64,000 nt of DNA from the NCBI RefSeq assembly GCF_019175285.1, contig NC_056527.1:121833310-121897309 (forward strand), in the 5' to 3' direction. This document shows, one piece after another, positions 12,931-22,498 of this stretch. This DNA comes from Sceloporus undulatus (lineage: Eukaryota; Chordata; Lepidosauria; Squamata; Phrynosomatidae). The position numbers were made by a program, and so were the translations under genes. The notes beneath the pieces are model-generated. The model was not told the origin of the DNA and searched no databases. It saw only the letters and a list, made by a program, of their open reading frames with translations. The first letter of the stretch is position 1, and each line of letters begins with the position of its first letter.

Positions 12931-13403
12931 TTGCCATCCTATAGCCCACGCTTTCTCTACTCGAGTGTTATCTAGGTGTCATAAAATGTTAACTGCCTTC
13001 TGCTCTACAGGTGCAGTCATCTGTAAAGATTACAAAAGTTTATGACAATATACACACCCTCTTGCTCAACTGTTTTGCTGCCAAAAAAAGTGTGCCCCTT
13101 CAAAGTCTAACTGGGTATGAGATCAATGGGCATACAATTGTGGCACCTGCATTATGGAATGACATCTCTTTGTAGACGCTATTGCTATTACCACAGGTGT
13201 CATTTCAACTCTCATCACCCAGATGAAAGGAAAGCGAGGAGATCCTTCCCAGTCACAGTCAACTCATCCATTTCCCAGCAAAGGAGACCCCTTTGTTTTC
13301 CCTTTCTCCTCCTTCAAACCAACCTTTTCTCCACCTTTTCAGTTCCTCCGCACTCCCGTCAAGAGTGCAAATATTTCCAAGTGTTTTTGCAGGGTCAGTT
13401 TTG

Positions 13404-16400
13404 TCACCGAAGAGGTTGGATGTCCTTTGCATTGTCCGACTGATCTTCCATTCCCTCTCTTTCGGCCGACCCAGAGACGTGAAGGATTTTCTTTACCTTT
13501 GTCCGACACAACGGGCAACAGCCGCTGGTTTTCAAGATCTTCAAGGAGCAGCAGGCGCAGAAGTTGGCATGGGAGCAAGGCAGCATCATGGTGTTGGCCT
13601 TGTGCCCAAAGCACACGGCGCATTCATCACCGGTTGGGCCTTCAAGGAGGCTGTGGGAGTCATGCCGGTTTGACTCTGGAAAAGAAAGAGCGTTTTGTGT
13701 AGAAGGTGCAGGAGCGAGACACATCCAACACAGTCGGCCCTCCGTATCCGCTTGAAAATATTCCAAAAATTTAAAAATTCTAATAAGCAAACCTTGATTT
13801 GCCCATTTTATATGAGAGACATCATTCTACTATGCCGTTGCATGTAATGTGAAGAGCGTGCAAGGATTTGGGTATCCATAAGGGTTCCTGGAAGCAAACC
13901 CCAGCAAATACCAAGGACCCATTGTATTTTACATATGAAAACTAGGACACATCTGGACAAGCAGCATCACAGTGTGGTCAAGATGATAAAGGTTATTAAT
14001 GAGGAAGAACAGACAAGCTAGGAGAGGATGCAGCAGATTGCTTTTGCCTGAGCTGACTGAGAAGGGAAAGATTCATCCTCCAAGCAATTGAAAGAAGCTT
14101 AGGATAAAGAGAGAAAGTGGGAGAAGGACAGAGAAACTGGGATGTTTTAAAATCAGTTGGAAACAAAAAGGGACAATAGAGAATTAATTGGACTCTCCCT
14201 GCCGAATCTGGACAGTTGGAGGGTATGGAGTACAGAGAGAAAGCAAAAGAGTTCATGCCAGCTTTTTTGCAGGATGGCCTCCTAGGTTAAGAGGAAATTA
14301 TCGGAGGCAGATAAAAGAAAAGATCTTTGCAGGGACTTACCAATCTGGTCATCGTGGGCCAACAGCAGTGGGCTGTGGACGTTATTATTTGTGGGTAGGT
14401 TTGAGGGATCTAAAGTGGAGAGAAAAGAGAGTTCAGGATGCCACACATCAACATTTGTGCTTCTCTATCCACTCCGGTAATGCAAACTCCTATCCCGATG
14501 ATACTATTTTGCACACTAGCATAGCCTTGTCTGTGGCTGGTTGTATGCAAGTCCCATGTCAATGGGTCTGTTCTATGTTTTAGGCTGCCTCTGCACTGCA
14601 GAATTAATGCAGTTTGGCACTGCTTCGATTGCCAGGGCACCATGTTATGGAATTCTGCCTCATTAGCCACTACTGCTTCCTCTGGGAAGGCATTGCTTAG
14701 TAGTATTAGTATTAGTATTATTAATTAGTATTATTTTAGAGATATTTTAATCATGCAGTGTTGTTGTTTTAAACTGTACGCCACTTGGCAGGTTTTTATT
14801 CTCCCCCCCCCCCCCCCCGTTTTATTTGAACTTTGCTATATAAAGCGCTGTGCAAACTTGACAGCGCTCTATAAATAAATGTTAATAATGATAATAATGG
14901 GAATGTCATCCAGTGCCTCTAACAGATTAAACTGTTAGTACACTAACTGATTAACCCATTGGATGCCTGAGTTGCTTACTTACCCAGCAGCTGGACCTCT
15001 TTGGTCCTGCCATAAATGTCCATCACGGCCCAAAGCGGAGACGTCACCAAGACACCGTCTAAGAGCAAGATGTCCTCTGGCTCCCCATTGATGCTGCAGA
15101 AAACGCAGCCTTGGTTGTCCACCCAATAACTGACGATGGTGCCTTCCTCGCAGTATTCGTCTGGCAAGACGCAGGCTCGAGTCTTTCCTTGGTTGACCAG
15201 GTTTGGGCAAGCGAACGGAGGCAGCTCCCTGGGCTCCCAGAGGGAAGGGTCTTCCCAAGTAAAGCCCACCCTCAAGCCGCCGTGCCATTTTCCATCTTCC
15301 TTGGAGATCTTCAGGGTCACCTTCTCATAAGGCTCCACGGGTCGGTTGGAAAAGACAAGGCCGTTGCAGAAAGTGGCTACTCGGCTGGCGATAGAGTGCG
15401 ACTCGTCCATCACAATCTGGGACCCTTTGACATAAGGATGGAAGAAGAGCGGAGCAGAGGTCCGGCGGCCCGAAACATCAGAGTCTGTGAGGGACAGGAC
15501 TACCATGACCAATGGAAATGGAAAAAGAGGAGGTTTGGTTCCACATATATTCCCCTCCCACATACCCTCAAGTGAGTTCTTCATTGAGATCAGTACTGTT
15601 ATATCTAGTGCTGGTGTAGTGCATCTACACTACAGAATTAATGCAGTCTGACACCGCTTTAAATGCCATGGCTCAGTGCTGTGGAATATTGAGATTTGTA
15701 GTTTTGCAAGAGCCTTACTGTGTGAGAAAAGAAAGCTGAAACGGAGCAGGTTCTCATTCCCAAGGGTCATAAAAGCATGCCTTTTACCAAATGGGTTTTG
15801 CCAGCTCAACAAAAGGCACACTTTTATGACCGTCTCTGTTAGGTCTGAGAACAGAAGTGCTATGAGAGGCAAGGAGAAAGCCACTTCTCTCCGCTGTGTC
15901 TCGGATTTCTTTTGTCACGCAATGAGGCTTGGTACTACAACAAACAACAAATCCCAGGATTCCTCGCTATGGAGCCATGATGGCTAGTGGTGCCATACTG
16001 CATTAACTTTGCAGTGTGGCGGCAGCTTTCGTTCCAACTCTGCTAAGCGACCCAGAGTATCAAACATATTCTGAGGAAAGAGTTCAGTACCTTGCATAGC
16101 TCCTTATACCAATAAGCGGTATAGAAATGTACATGCTATTGCTATTGTAAGTTCCAAGAAAAGCCCAGTGCAGATTCACAATTGGTACTGAGAGCTACTA
16201 GTTGCCACTGCGAAGAACCCCAAAATAAGGACTAGAACCTTGTTTTATACAGAAAGAAAGCTATAGTTCTCGGCTTGGTCAAGATGAGACTATGGCCCTC
16301 TGGTTCCTGCAAAACTCAAGTTTAACACTAGACATAGCTATCTGAAGCATTTTTGCCTTCCGAGTCTATAAGCAGGTATTGGTCAGGTTTGCTTTGTCTG

Positions 16401-18993
16401 CTTTACGCTTTAGATAACATCTCTTGAATTCCAAGAAGACAAAACCGAAACCAATCAGTTAGCAGCCCTAAACAGTTGCACAATAGAGGAAAGCTAAATG
16501 GCTAAGATTTCCCTTCCTTTCTGTTTTTTGAGCCATGGATGTTTGCATTTTCTGCTGCAAGAGTTGGAAAAAGGAAACTCCATGTTCTTCCCACTTTTCC
16601 AGCTGTTTTAAAAATGCCCCAATTTCTCTCCCCTCTTCCCACTTTCCTCCTTTGGCCTCAGCATACTTCAATTGCTGCAAACTGGGTTCAAAAGCAACTT
16701 GCCCTCCATTTACTCAGCAGAGGAATAGGAGGAGATTTCTTTTTCCAATGGAATAAAATCAGGGCATTTGTGACGCCCTGAAATAGTATTTTCTGCTCCC
16801 CCAACTCAGTTACAGGTTGAGTGCAGGATGTATCCAAAATACCTCAGACCAGAAGTGTTTTTGGATTTTGGATTCTGGAATACATGTATTTAGGTATATG
16901 TCCATAATGAGATATCTTGGAAATCGGATCCATGTTTAAACACAAAACGCACTGAAGTTTCAGATCCACCTTATACCCTTATGTAGCATTTTAAATATTG
17001 TTATGCACGAAACTGGTTATGTACATGAACCATCAGAAAGCAAAGGTGTCACTATCTCAGCCATACATTTACAAAGCGTTGGCTTTTGGAGTGTTTCATA
17101 ATTCCAGACTCAACCTGAATTGTGTATATTGATCCAAAACGCTTCTGGTCCCAAGTATTTTGGCATAAGAGAGACTCAACCTGCAACTGCATTGGGGGAA
17201 CAGCAACTACTCTTTTAGAGCTTTATAAATAGCGAAGAGTATGTGCAAAATACAAACAAATCCCCCCTTTAGAGAATTCTATCTGAATGTGGGCTATCAA
17301 TTCCAATTTGTCTTAGTTCCAAGATGTCTTGTCGGCATGCATGCGAAGAACATGTCTTGAGGTTTTTCAACTCTTTCAAATGATTAAATATTAACTCTGT
17401 TTATATATACTCTCATGGAAGTGTTTGTCCTTAGGGATCGGCTGTGTGTCCAAGGCGCCAAAAGGACACATGGCTGAGATGGGAAAGCATCTCCCTTTCA
17501 CTTTTGTTTTCTTTTTACCAAAGCTTGTCCCTAGAAAGAGACAACCAGAGTTTTGGAAACATGGCTTTGGAATATGAGTTTAATTCTATATGTCTTTTAA
17601 CTGAGCTACAGTATTAACTTTTATAGGGTTTTGTTATGTACGCTAGATTGCATTTTTAAAAATCTTTGTAAACCACCTCGAATATTGGAAGGAAACGTAG
17701 GATAACAATATAGGCTGGAGTGCAGTATGGGTCTTAGTGGGTTTGCATGCGCAGGAAAAATAATAGAGGGGTGGTTTTTGCAATGTCTGTATTCTCTCAG
17801 GGCTCCCACGGCATTAAACTGCATGAGTATCCATTGGACAATGGTGGCCAGTGGATTGACTGACGCACAACAGTCCCAACGTGCAATGGAATCGGTGTGC
17901 ATTGGAGCATTCCTGGTATGCATACAGCCACCAATGAAGAAGAGCTGAATTGCAACAGGGATGCCCAGGGTGCATCAGAAGTGTCCAAGTGCATCCAAAA
18001 TATCCAGTGTGCATCAAAATCCGGTGTGCAGCAGAAGTGCCCAATGAGTATGACAAATGCCCAGTGTGCATCGCAATGTTGCCCATCATCCCTACACGAC
18101 ACCATTGTAGTGGCACATTCCCCTTTAACCACCCCGGCTGTATCCTATGGGATGCTGGAATTGGCGGCTTGTGGGTGGCATTTAGAAGGAATCTTCAGCC
18201 ACAGGATTCCAGTGACTCATTGAATTACAAATCCCAGGATTCCACAGGTGGTTACCATGGCGGTTAAAGTGGAATATAGTACAATAATTGTTCACTGTGA
18301 ATGGGCCCTTGCAGCCAGAAATCCCACATGTTGCTGTGCGCAGGCAAAGAGTGCTGCAGGAAATGCACTCTGTGCATGCTCAGTGCATCCCCTGTGCTGC
18401 AGGAAATGCATTCTGTGCATGCCCAGAGGCACACTTATTCTTGGTATTTCACTTCAAGGGAGCCAGTCCCCCCCCCCCCCCCCCGGTCCAAACCCAATCC
18501 TTATCTATAGCCTTTTTGGCAAATATTTTGAGGGTGCAGCAACTCCCTGTTTACAAAACAGAAGCAACCATTTGGAGCACCATCTTCTCTGATGGTGGTT
18601 CCCAAACTTTGGTACAGCAGATGTCTTGGGCTTCATCTCCCAGAATTCCTGACTCCTGGCCTAGGTGCCTAGGTCTTCTGGGAGATGCAGTTCAAAACAT
18701 CTGGAGTACCAAAGTTTGAGAACCACTGTCCTGTAAGTTCATCTTAGACTTGATCCTCACCTGATCTTAGCCTTCATAACAAGAGCTGGGAAAGATCACC
18801 TCCTTTGGGACTCCAGCTCTCACAATGCCCAGCCTTGACTGTGGATTGTGGGTGTTATAGTCCAAAAGATCCACTCTCCCCAGCTTCCACCCCAATACCT
18901 CTGGGCCCTTTGCTCCAGAACCGCTTTGCCTTGGCAATGCCCCCCATCCATGCCTCTTTGCTTACCATCTGCTGGACTAAGGCAAGCCCCCAT
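13404..18993 (-). CDS. NEURL3: Neuralized E3 ubiquitin ligase 3 (NHR + RING), complete
   Basis: E3 ubiquitin ligase of the Neuralized family. Three coding exons on the minus strand: 18993-18966 (MGACLSPAD plus one base), 15484-14984 (NHR domain) and 13675-13404 (RING and stop TGA). The splice phases 1/1 join exactly and give 266 residues; human NEURL3 has 262. The NHR domain (about residues 20-175) matches human at NGLVFSNRPV, GGLRVGFT, LPPFACPNL, SYWVDNQGCVF and SPLWAVMDIYGRTK. The RING is C3HC4: CAVC, then PCSH, CACC and CPLC. Exon 1 was chosen because it begins MGA as in human, ends in a strong donor (G|GTAAGC) in the needed phase, and lies behind a TATA box. The N-terminus MGACLS fits the N-myristoylation pattern. 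The human orthologue is an inflammation-induced lung gene (LINCR). It converges with NCAPH, stop codons 2.8 kb apart. Confidence 0.94.
13731..13926 (+). mobile_element. Tigger-like MITE (type A)
   Basis: Starts CAGTCGGCCCTCCGTATCC and ends GGACCCATTGTA, with TTTGCCCATTTTATATGAGA inside. It lies in NEURL3 intron 2, about 55 bases from the RING exon acceptor. Confidence 0.65.
13937..14230 (+). repeat. Unnamed dispersed repeat (family Y)
   Basis: CACATCTGGACAAGCAGCAT, AAGAACAGACAAGCTAGGAG, GATGCAGCAGATTGCTTTTG and the end GAATCTGGACAGTTGGAGGG. The same words in the same order occur at 25650 and, in part, at 38860. NEURL3 intron 2. Confidence 0.55.
14582..14666. mobile_element. Palindromic MITE (type 1), one arm
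   Basis: GCCTCTGCACTGCAGAATTA, GTTTGGCACTGCTTCGATTG. In NEURL3 intron 2, downstream of the NHR exon. Confidence 0.6.
14838..14898 (+). repeat. Repeat tail with GCGCT pairs
   Basis: TATAAAGCGCTGTGCAAACT, GACAGCGCTCTATAAATAAA and an AAT run. A related, weaker piece is at about 16095-16145. About 85 bases downstream of the NEURL3 NHR exon donor. Confidence 0.4.
15617..16024. mobile_element. Palindromic MITE (type 1), long form
   Basis: Left arm GTGCATCTACACTACAGAAT, GACACCGCTTTAAATGCCAT; right arm CAAACAACAAATCCCAGGAT, TGCATTAACTTTGCAGTGTG. About 200 bases of other sequence separate the arms, unlike the ~165-base copies. It lies in NEURL3 intron 1. Confidence 0.7.
16500..16790 (-). repeat. Unnamed dispersed repeat (family Y), inverted, middle part
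   Basis: On the minus strand the order is CAGTTTGCAGCAATTGAAGT, GGAGGAAAGTGGGAAGAGGG, AAAACAGCTGGAAAAGTGGG, which follows the middle of the 25.7-kb copy. Confidence 0.45.
16813..17183 (+). mobile_element. Tigger-like element resembling mammalian MER2 (type B)
   Basis: Left end CAGGTTGAGTGCAGGATGTA, right end AGAGAGACTCAACCTG; TA precedes the left end. The inner motifs CATAATGAGATATCTTGGAA and CAGAAAGCAAAGGTGTCACT recur in the other type-B copies. About 370 bases, in NEURL3 intron 1. Confidence 0.65.
17930..18075. repeat. Degenerate GTGCATC-rich stretch
   Basis: Words such as GGGTGCATCAGAAGTG, CCAGTGTGCATCAAAATC and CCAGTGTGCATCGCAATG repeat irregularly. It could be an old tandem array or part of a diverged element. 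Confidence 0.4.
18095..18305. mobile_element. Diverged palindromic MITE
   Basis: Contains CATTCCCCTTTAACCACCCC at the left and CCATGGCGGTTAAAGTGGAA at the right, with ACAAATCCCAGGATTCCACA between. Related to type 1 but with different ends. In NEURL3 intron 1. Confidence 0.45.
18345..18428. repeat. Short tandem duplication
   Basis: GTGCTGCAGGAAATGCACTC followed by TGTGCATGC recurs as GTGCTGCAGGAAATGCATTC, TGTGCATGC about 50 bases later. NEURL3 intron 1. Confidence 0.7.
18595..18728. mobile_element. Palindromic MITE (type 2), complete
   Basis: GTGGTTCCCAAACTTTGGTA at the left is mirrored by TACCAAAGTTTGAGAACCAC at the right, and CATCTCCCAGAATTCC by CTTCTGGGAGATGCAG. About 134 bases, near-perfect hairpin, in NEURL3 intron 1. 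Confidence 0.75.
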
Positions 18994-19136
18994 TGTCTGT
19001 TCCCGGCTGATCCTTCTCAAATCTTGGCCCAATATAATTCTGATTCTTCTCAGCCTGGGTTGGGAAGGAGCGCATACCACTCTGTGGCAAGGACCTGTTG
19101 CTAAGCCACAGAGGAAGGGAGGGAGGAAGGAAGCTC

Positions 19137-19145
19137 TTTTTTATA
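19137..19145 (-). promoter_or_regulatory. NEURL3: NEURL3 TATA box
   Basis: On the minus strand the sequence reads CATATAAAAAAG. It lies about 145 bases before the NEURL3 ATG (18993), which implies a 5' UTR of about 115 bases. The fit with the independently chosen exon 1 supports both calls. Start-site data are not available. Confidence 0.55.
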
Positions 19146-19463
19146 TGCCGCCGCTGCAAAGCTTCATGAGTTAAAAATTAATCATCGGCACTACAGCGCA
19201 GTGTGCTTTCAGACCATCACGAGATGCCGCTTCTCTTGTGTATTTGGGGGATTTCCATGATATAGTGGAACAGGAGCCAAAGCCACACTCTGCGCCTGGA
19301 GCTGGGGCTGAGCCTTGGCTTCCGGCCCAATTTAACTGGACATTTTTTCTCTTTCTCTTTCTGGCTACTCCTTCGCACAGTGTTTTTCCCACCCTCTTCT
19401 TCACCCTGTTCTTGGCATCATTGTTGTTGTTGTCGTGAGCTGAAATCCTGCATCAGATACAGA

Positions 19464-19600
19464 GCACAACATCATGGCTATGTGCGCCAGGGTTTGAATC
19501 CCTGCTTGGCTATGGAAAGCCAATGGGTGCCTTTGCGCAAGTCACACTCTCTCAGGCTCAGAGGGAGGCAATGGCACATTCCCCCTTGGAACCGTGTAGG
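19464..19600 (+). mobile_element. Sauria-type SINE, 5' part
   Basis: B box GGGTTTGAATCCC and CAAGTCACACTCTCTCAGGC are present; the 3' half is missing. It lies 320 bases upstream of the NEURL3 TATA box. Confidence 0.7.
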
Positions 19601-19654
19601 AATGTCTTTCCATAACATCCGAACTGAGGACAACTACAACTTCTTGACCAAATG

Positions 19655-19655
19655 C

Positions 19656-19711
<56 letters not shown>

Positions 19712-19737
19712 CCTTCCTTCCTTCCTTCCTTCCTTCT

Positions 19738-19768
<31 letters not shown>
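19655..19768. repeat. Compound microsatellite (CTAT)n(TTCC)n(TTTC)n
   Basis: About 13 CTAT units, then TTCC units, then TTTC units. Upstream of NEURL3. Confidence 0.92.
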
Positions 19769-19784
19769 CCTCTATCAGGTTCAA

Positions 19785-20015
19785 CACCTTCGCTTAATAA
19801 AGAAGCCAGTGGAGCTTTGAAGGCTTGCAATATGTATATTGCGCACTTTGCATGCAACATGGCCATTTTATACTTATTATTTCTCCTGTACAATTCTTAA
19901 CCCTTTTGTCTGGAGAAGAAGCCAGTGGGAGCTTTGAAAGCTTGCAATCATGTATTTTCTGTGTTTTGGTTGTTCCAATAAATGTATCCACTGCTTTGTG
20001 GATCTTGGATGATCC
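19785..20015. repeat. Two partial copies of the repeat also present at 39.2 kb
   Basis: AAAGAAGCCAGTGGAGCTTT (19799) and AGAAGAAGCCAGTGGGAGCT (19914), each followed by a TTGCAAT/TGTAT word; the second runs on to CCAATAAATGTATCCACTGC. Confidence 0.45.
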
Positions 20016-20036
20016 TGCACAAAGAGATTTTGTGGT

Positions 20037-20232
20037 TGTCGTTGTGTGCCTTCAAGTTGTTTCCGACTTACAGCAACCCTAAGGTGGACCATAATGGGGT
20101 TTTCTTGGCAAGTTTCATCAGAGAGGGTTTGCCATTGCCATCCTCTGAAGCTGAGAGAGTGCGACTCACTCTCCATGGCTGAGTTAGGATTCGAATCCTG
20201 GTCTCCAGATCCATGGTCCAAGGCTCCAACTA
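20037..20232 (-). mobile_element. Sauria-type SINE, near full length
   Basis: Reverse orientation, from GTTGTGTGCCTTCAAGTTGT to the head with minus-strand B box GGATTCGAATCC. NEURL3-ARID5A intergenic DNA. Confidence 0.82.
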
Positions 20233-20473
20233 GTTGGAAATTGGGATGTTATTCAGTCTCTAGTCAGCAGAGGGAGACACAGCCCCAAACAAACCGGCTG
20301 TGCCATGTTTTCACTCCAACTTTCCAAAAGGAAGGAGATACATACAATCTGCACTGGAGGAAGAAAAGATGAAGCCAGAACATATTCTGGAGCTGAGTGT
20401 ATCAGAGGTTGGGAAAGTTACTTTTTTGAATGTCAATCCTCAGCAGACTCTAATTGTTGTTGCCAAATGCTGT

Positions 20474-20660
20474 TGTTACTGTTGTGTACCTTGAAGTCAT
20501 TATCTTGGTGGTTTTCTTGGCAAGTTTCTACATAGCGGGGTTGTCATTGCCATCCTCTGACGGTGAGAGAGTGTGACTTTCCCAAGGACTGAGCGAGGAT
20601 TCGGACCTTGGTCTCTAGAGTCGGAGCCCAATGCTCAAACCACTGCCACATTGGCTCTAT
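20474..20660 (-). mobile_element. Sauria-type SINE, diverged
   Basis: Reverse orientation; GTTGTGTACCTTGAAGTCAT and GATTCGGACCTTGGTCTCTA. About 30 bases are missing from the 3' half. Separated from the 20.0-kb SINE by only 240 bases. Confidence 0.75.
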
Positions 20661-21070
20661 TGCTAAATACTCTTGCTTTACTTGACTCTGATGTGCTTAC
20701 TTTATTCTAATTCTTACAAACTGGGCTTGGAAACAAAACAAAGAGCAAGAGGAAAGGGAAGGAAGAAACAAACCCAAACCCTGACAGAAGATGGCTTTGT
20801 TCTTCCTCCGTCTCTGTCTTTATAGAGAAACCAGTGTGTATTATTAGCAGGTTGTGAGTGTGAAATTTCCTGCTTGTGGTCTTGGCCGGCGCAGTGCGAG
20901 ACCCAAATGTGTTCTCCAGTTTATCACCCGGACTTTCGGGTTTAAAAAGGCTTGCGACCGCTTCCTCCAGAGATAGCAGCGACGGTTACCGAGGTGGGAA
21001 AAAGCAAGAATATTGCACACAAAAAGATGAAAATACCTTAATAGGAAAGGAAAGGGGCCATGGTCCACTA

Positions 21071-21488
21071 GGACTTCGTTCCCACTTACGAACAAATCGG
21101 CGTGTGATCCAAATCGATGGATCAATTCAACATCAGAGTGTGGTTCACACTACATTTGCCACATCCGCATTTTCTTGCTGTAAATTAAAACAACCCACTT
21201 GTGGATCTCATTGACGAATGAATCGATTCAAAATGGACCCACTCCAGCCGTCCGAAGGTCAAATGTAAATCGATTCCGATCCGCATCTGGTTCACACTTG
21301 CGCGGAATCGATTTATCCAAAAAGATGTGGGGGAAAATCAGTGTCAAAAAGATGTGAGGTTAAAGGGGTCGAGCGCATGCCCCCCCTCTCCAAATCGCTT
21401 CATCAATTTGGTTCAAGTGGGAACCAGGGTCATTTGAACCAGTTCAAACCATTGTGCGATCTGGTTTAAAAGGTAGTGGGAATCAGGC
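21071..21488. mobile_element. Unnamed ~410-bp element with terminal inverted repeats (family X), complete
   Basis: Ends GGACTTCGTTCCCACTTA and (reverse complement of the right end) GGCCTGATTCCCACTACC. The inside holds GATTCATTC and AATCGATT-type words and the motif CGCATCTGGTTCACACTTGC. Similar throughout to 48053-48455. No open reading frame of note, so a non-autonomous DNA transposon is inferred. Confidence 0.65.
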
Positions 21489-21582
21489 CTAGGAAGCCCT
21501 TTTCCCTCCCATGTAAATTGGCATGGCTGGGATGTCATGCAAGAACGTTAATGCGTTTGTGCAGGGAAGATCTGTTTCCTCC

Positions 21583-21622
21583 ATCATAGAACCACAGAGT
21601 CGGAAGGAACGGCAAAGGCCTT
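21583..21622 (-). mobile_element. CR1 3' end fragment
   Basis: ATCATAGAACCACAGAGTCG is the reverse complement of the CR1 3' end. The fragment is only about 40 bases and directly abuts a palindromic MITE. Confidence 0.45.
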
Positions 21623-21627
21623 TGGTC

Positions 21628-21753
21628 CAGTGATTCCCAAACTTTGGTTTTCCAGATGTTTTGGACATCAGCTCCCAGCATTCCTCACTCTTGGCCAAGT
21701 TTATGGGAACTGAAGTCCAAAACACCTGGAGGACAAAAGTTTGGGGACCGCTG
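21628..21753. mobile_element. Palindromic MITE (type 2), complete
   Basis: CAGTGATTCCCAAACTTTGG mirrored by AAAAGTTTGGGGACCGCTG; GTTTTGGACATCAGCTCCCA mirrored by GAACTGAAGTCCAAAACACC. Same family as 18595-18728. Confidence 0.75.
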
Positions 21754-22044
21754 TGTCCAACCTCCTGCTATACAACAACTATACTACTACTACTGCTAAT
21801 AATAATAACAACAATAATAGTAATAATATACATTTTTACCCACCTCTCCCTAAGGCTCAAGGCAGAGCAAAACACAGATTAAATGTAATATATAACTGGC
21901 CATTAAAGTTAATGGTCATCTAAACCCCTGGAATTAAAACTTTCGCAACTTCCCAAAAGTAAAAAGGTGTGGTTTTCATCCCTTTTAATTTCATGTTATT
22001 TCAGGTTTGCAGAAAAGTCGCGTGATAATAAACCTCCGGGTTTT

Positions 22045-22130
22045 TTTTTTACTTTAATAATAATAATAATATTTATTTATATTCCGCTTAATCACTCGGA
22101 ATCCAAGCCAGTGCGATAAGGTCCATAGAA
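22045..22130 (+). repeat. AAT microsatellite and LINE-like tail
   Basis: AATAATAATAATAATATTTA followed by TATATTCCGCTTAATCACTC. Low-complexity DNA with a short repeat tail. Confidence 0.4.
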
Positions 22131-22153
22131 ACATAAGTTAAAGTGAAAGTATA

Positions 22154-22232
22154 TACAGTCAGTCTTCCGTATCCACGGATTCAAGCACCTGCGGTTTGAA
22201 AATATTTAAAAACTATATACATTCCAATAAAA
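22154..22232 (+). mobile_element. Tigger-like MITE (type A), left end
   Basis: ACAGTCAGTCTTCCGTATCC, CACGGATTCAAGCACCTGCG; cut off where a SINE begins. Confidence 0.6.
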
Positions 22233-22249
22233 TAAAATAAAATAAAAAC

Positions 22250-22418
22250 CCGACCATGGAAAACCATTGAGTGACTTTAGGCACATTCTCTCAGCCTCAG
22301 AGGAAAAGTAAAGCAAACTTCCTCGGTACAAAACCTGCCAAGAAAACCCTGCGATAGGTTTGCCTTTGGGTTGCCATAAGCTGGAAATGACTTGAAGATG
22401 CACAAGAAGAAGAAGAAG
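22250..22418 (+). mobile_element. Sauria-type SINE, 5'-truncated
   Basis: CATTCTCTCAGCCTCAGAGG through GGAAATGACTTGAAGATGCA with an AAG tail instead of CAA. It abuts the cut end of a Tigger-like MITE. Confidence 0.75.
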
Positions 22419-22458
22419 CCACTTTGGTGGTCCTATGCTGGCACAAAGGCAGGCTAAT

Positions 22459-22498
22459 ATAATATAATATAATATCATATCATATAATATAATATAAA
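22459..22498. repeat. (AATAT)n microsatellite
   Basis: TAATATAATATAATATAATA with CATAT variants, about 40 bases. Confidence 0.8.

Noticed and set aside
15485-15584. Upstream extension of the NEURL3 NHR frame starting at an ATG near 15584
   Set aside because: The frame simply reads through the intron; a good acceptor (CCTCACAG) lies at 15485 and the extra residues do not resemble NEURL3.
16091-16097. Alternative NEURL3 first exon (ATGCAAG before GTACTG)
   Set aside because: Weak donor, no promoter signal, and it lies in a repeat tail. The exon at 18966-18993 fits phase, donor, homology and TATA box better.
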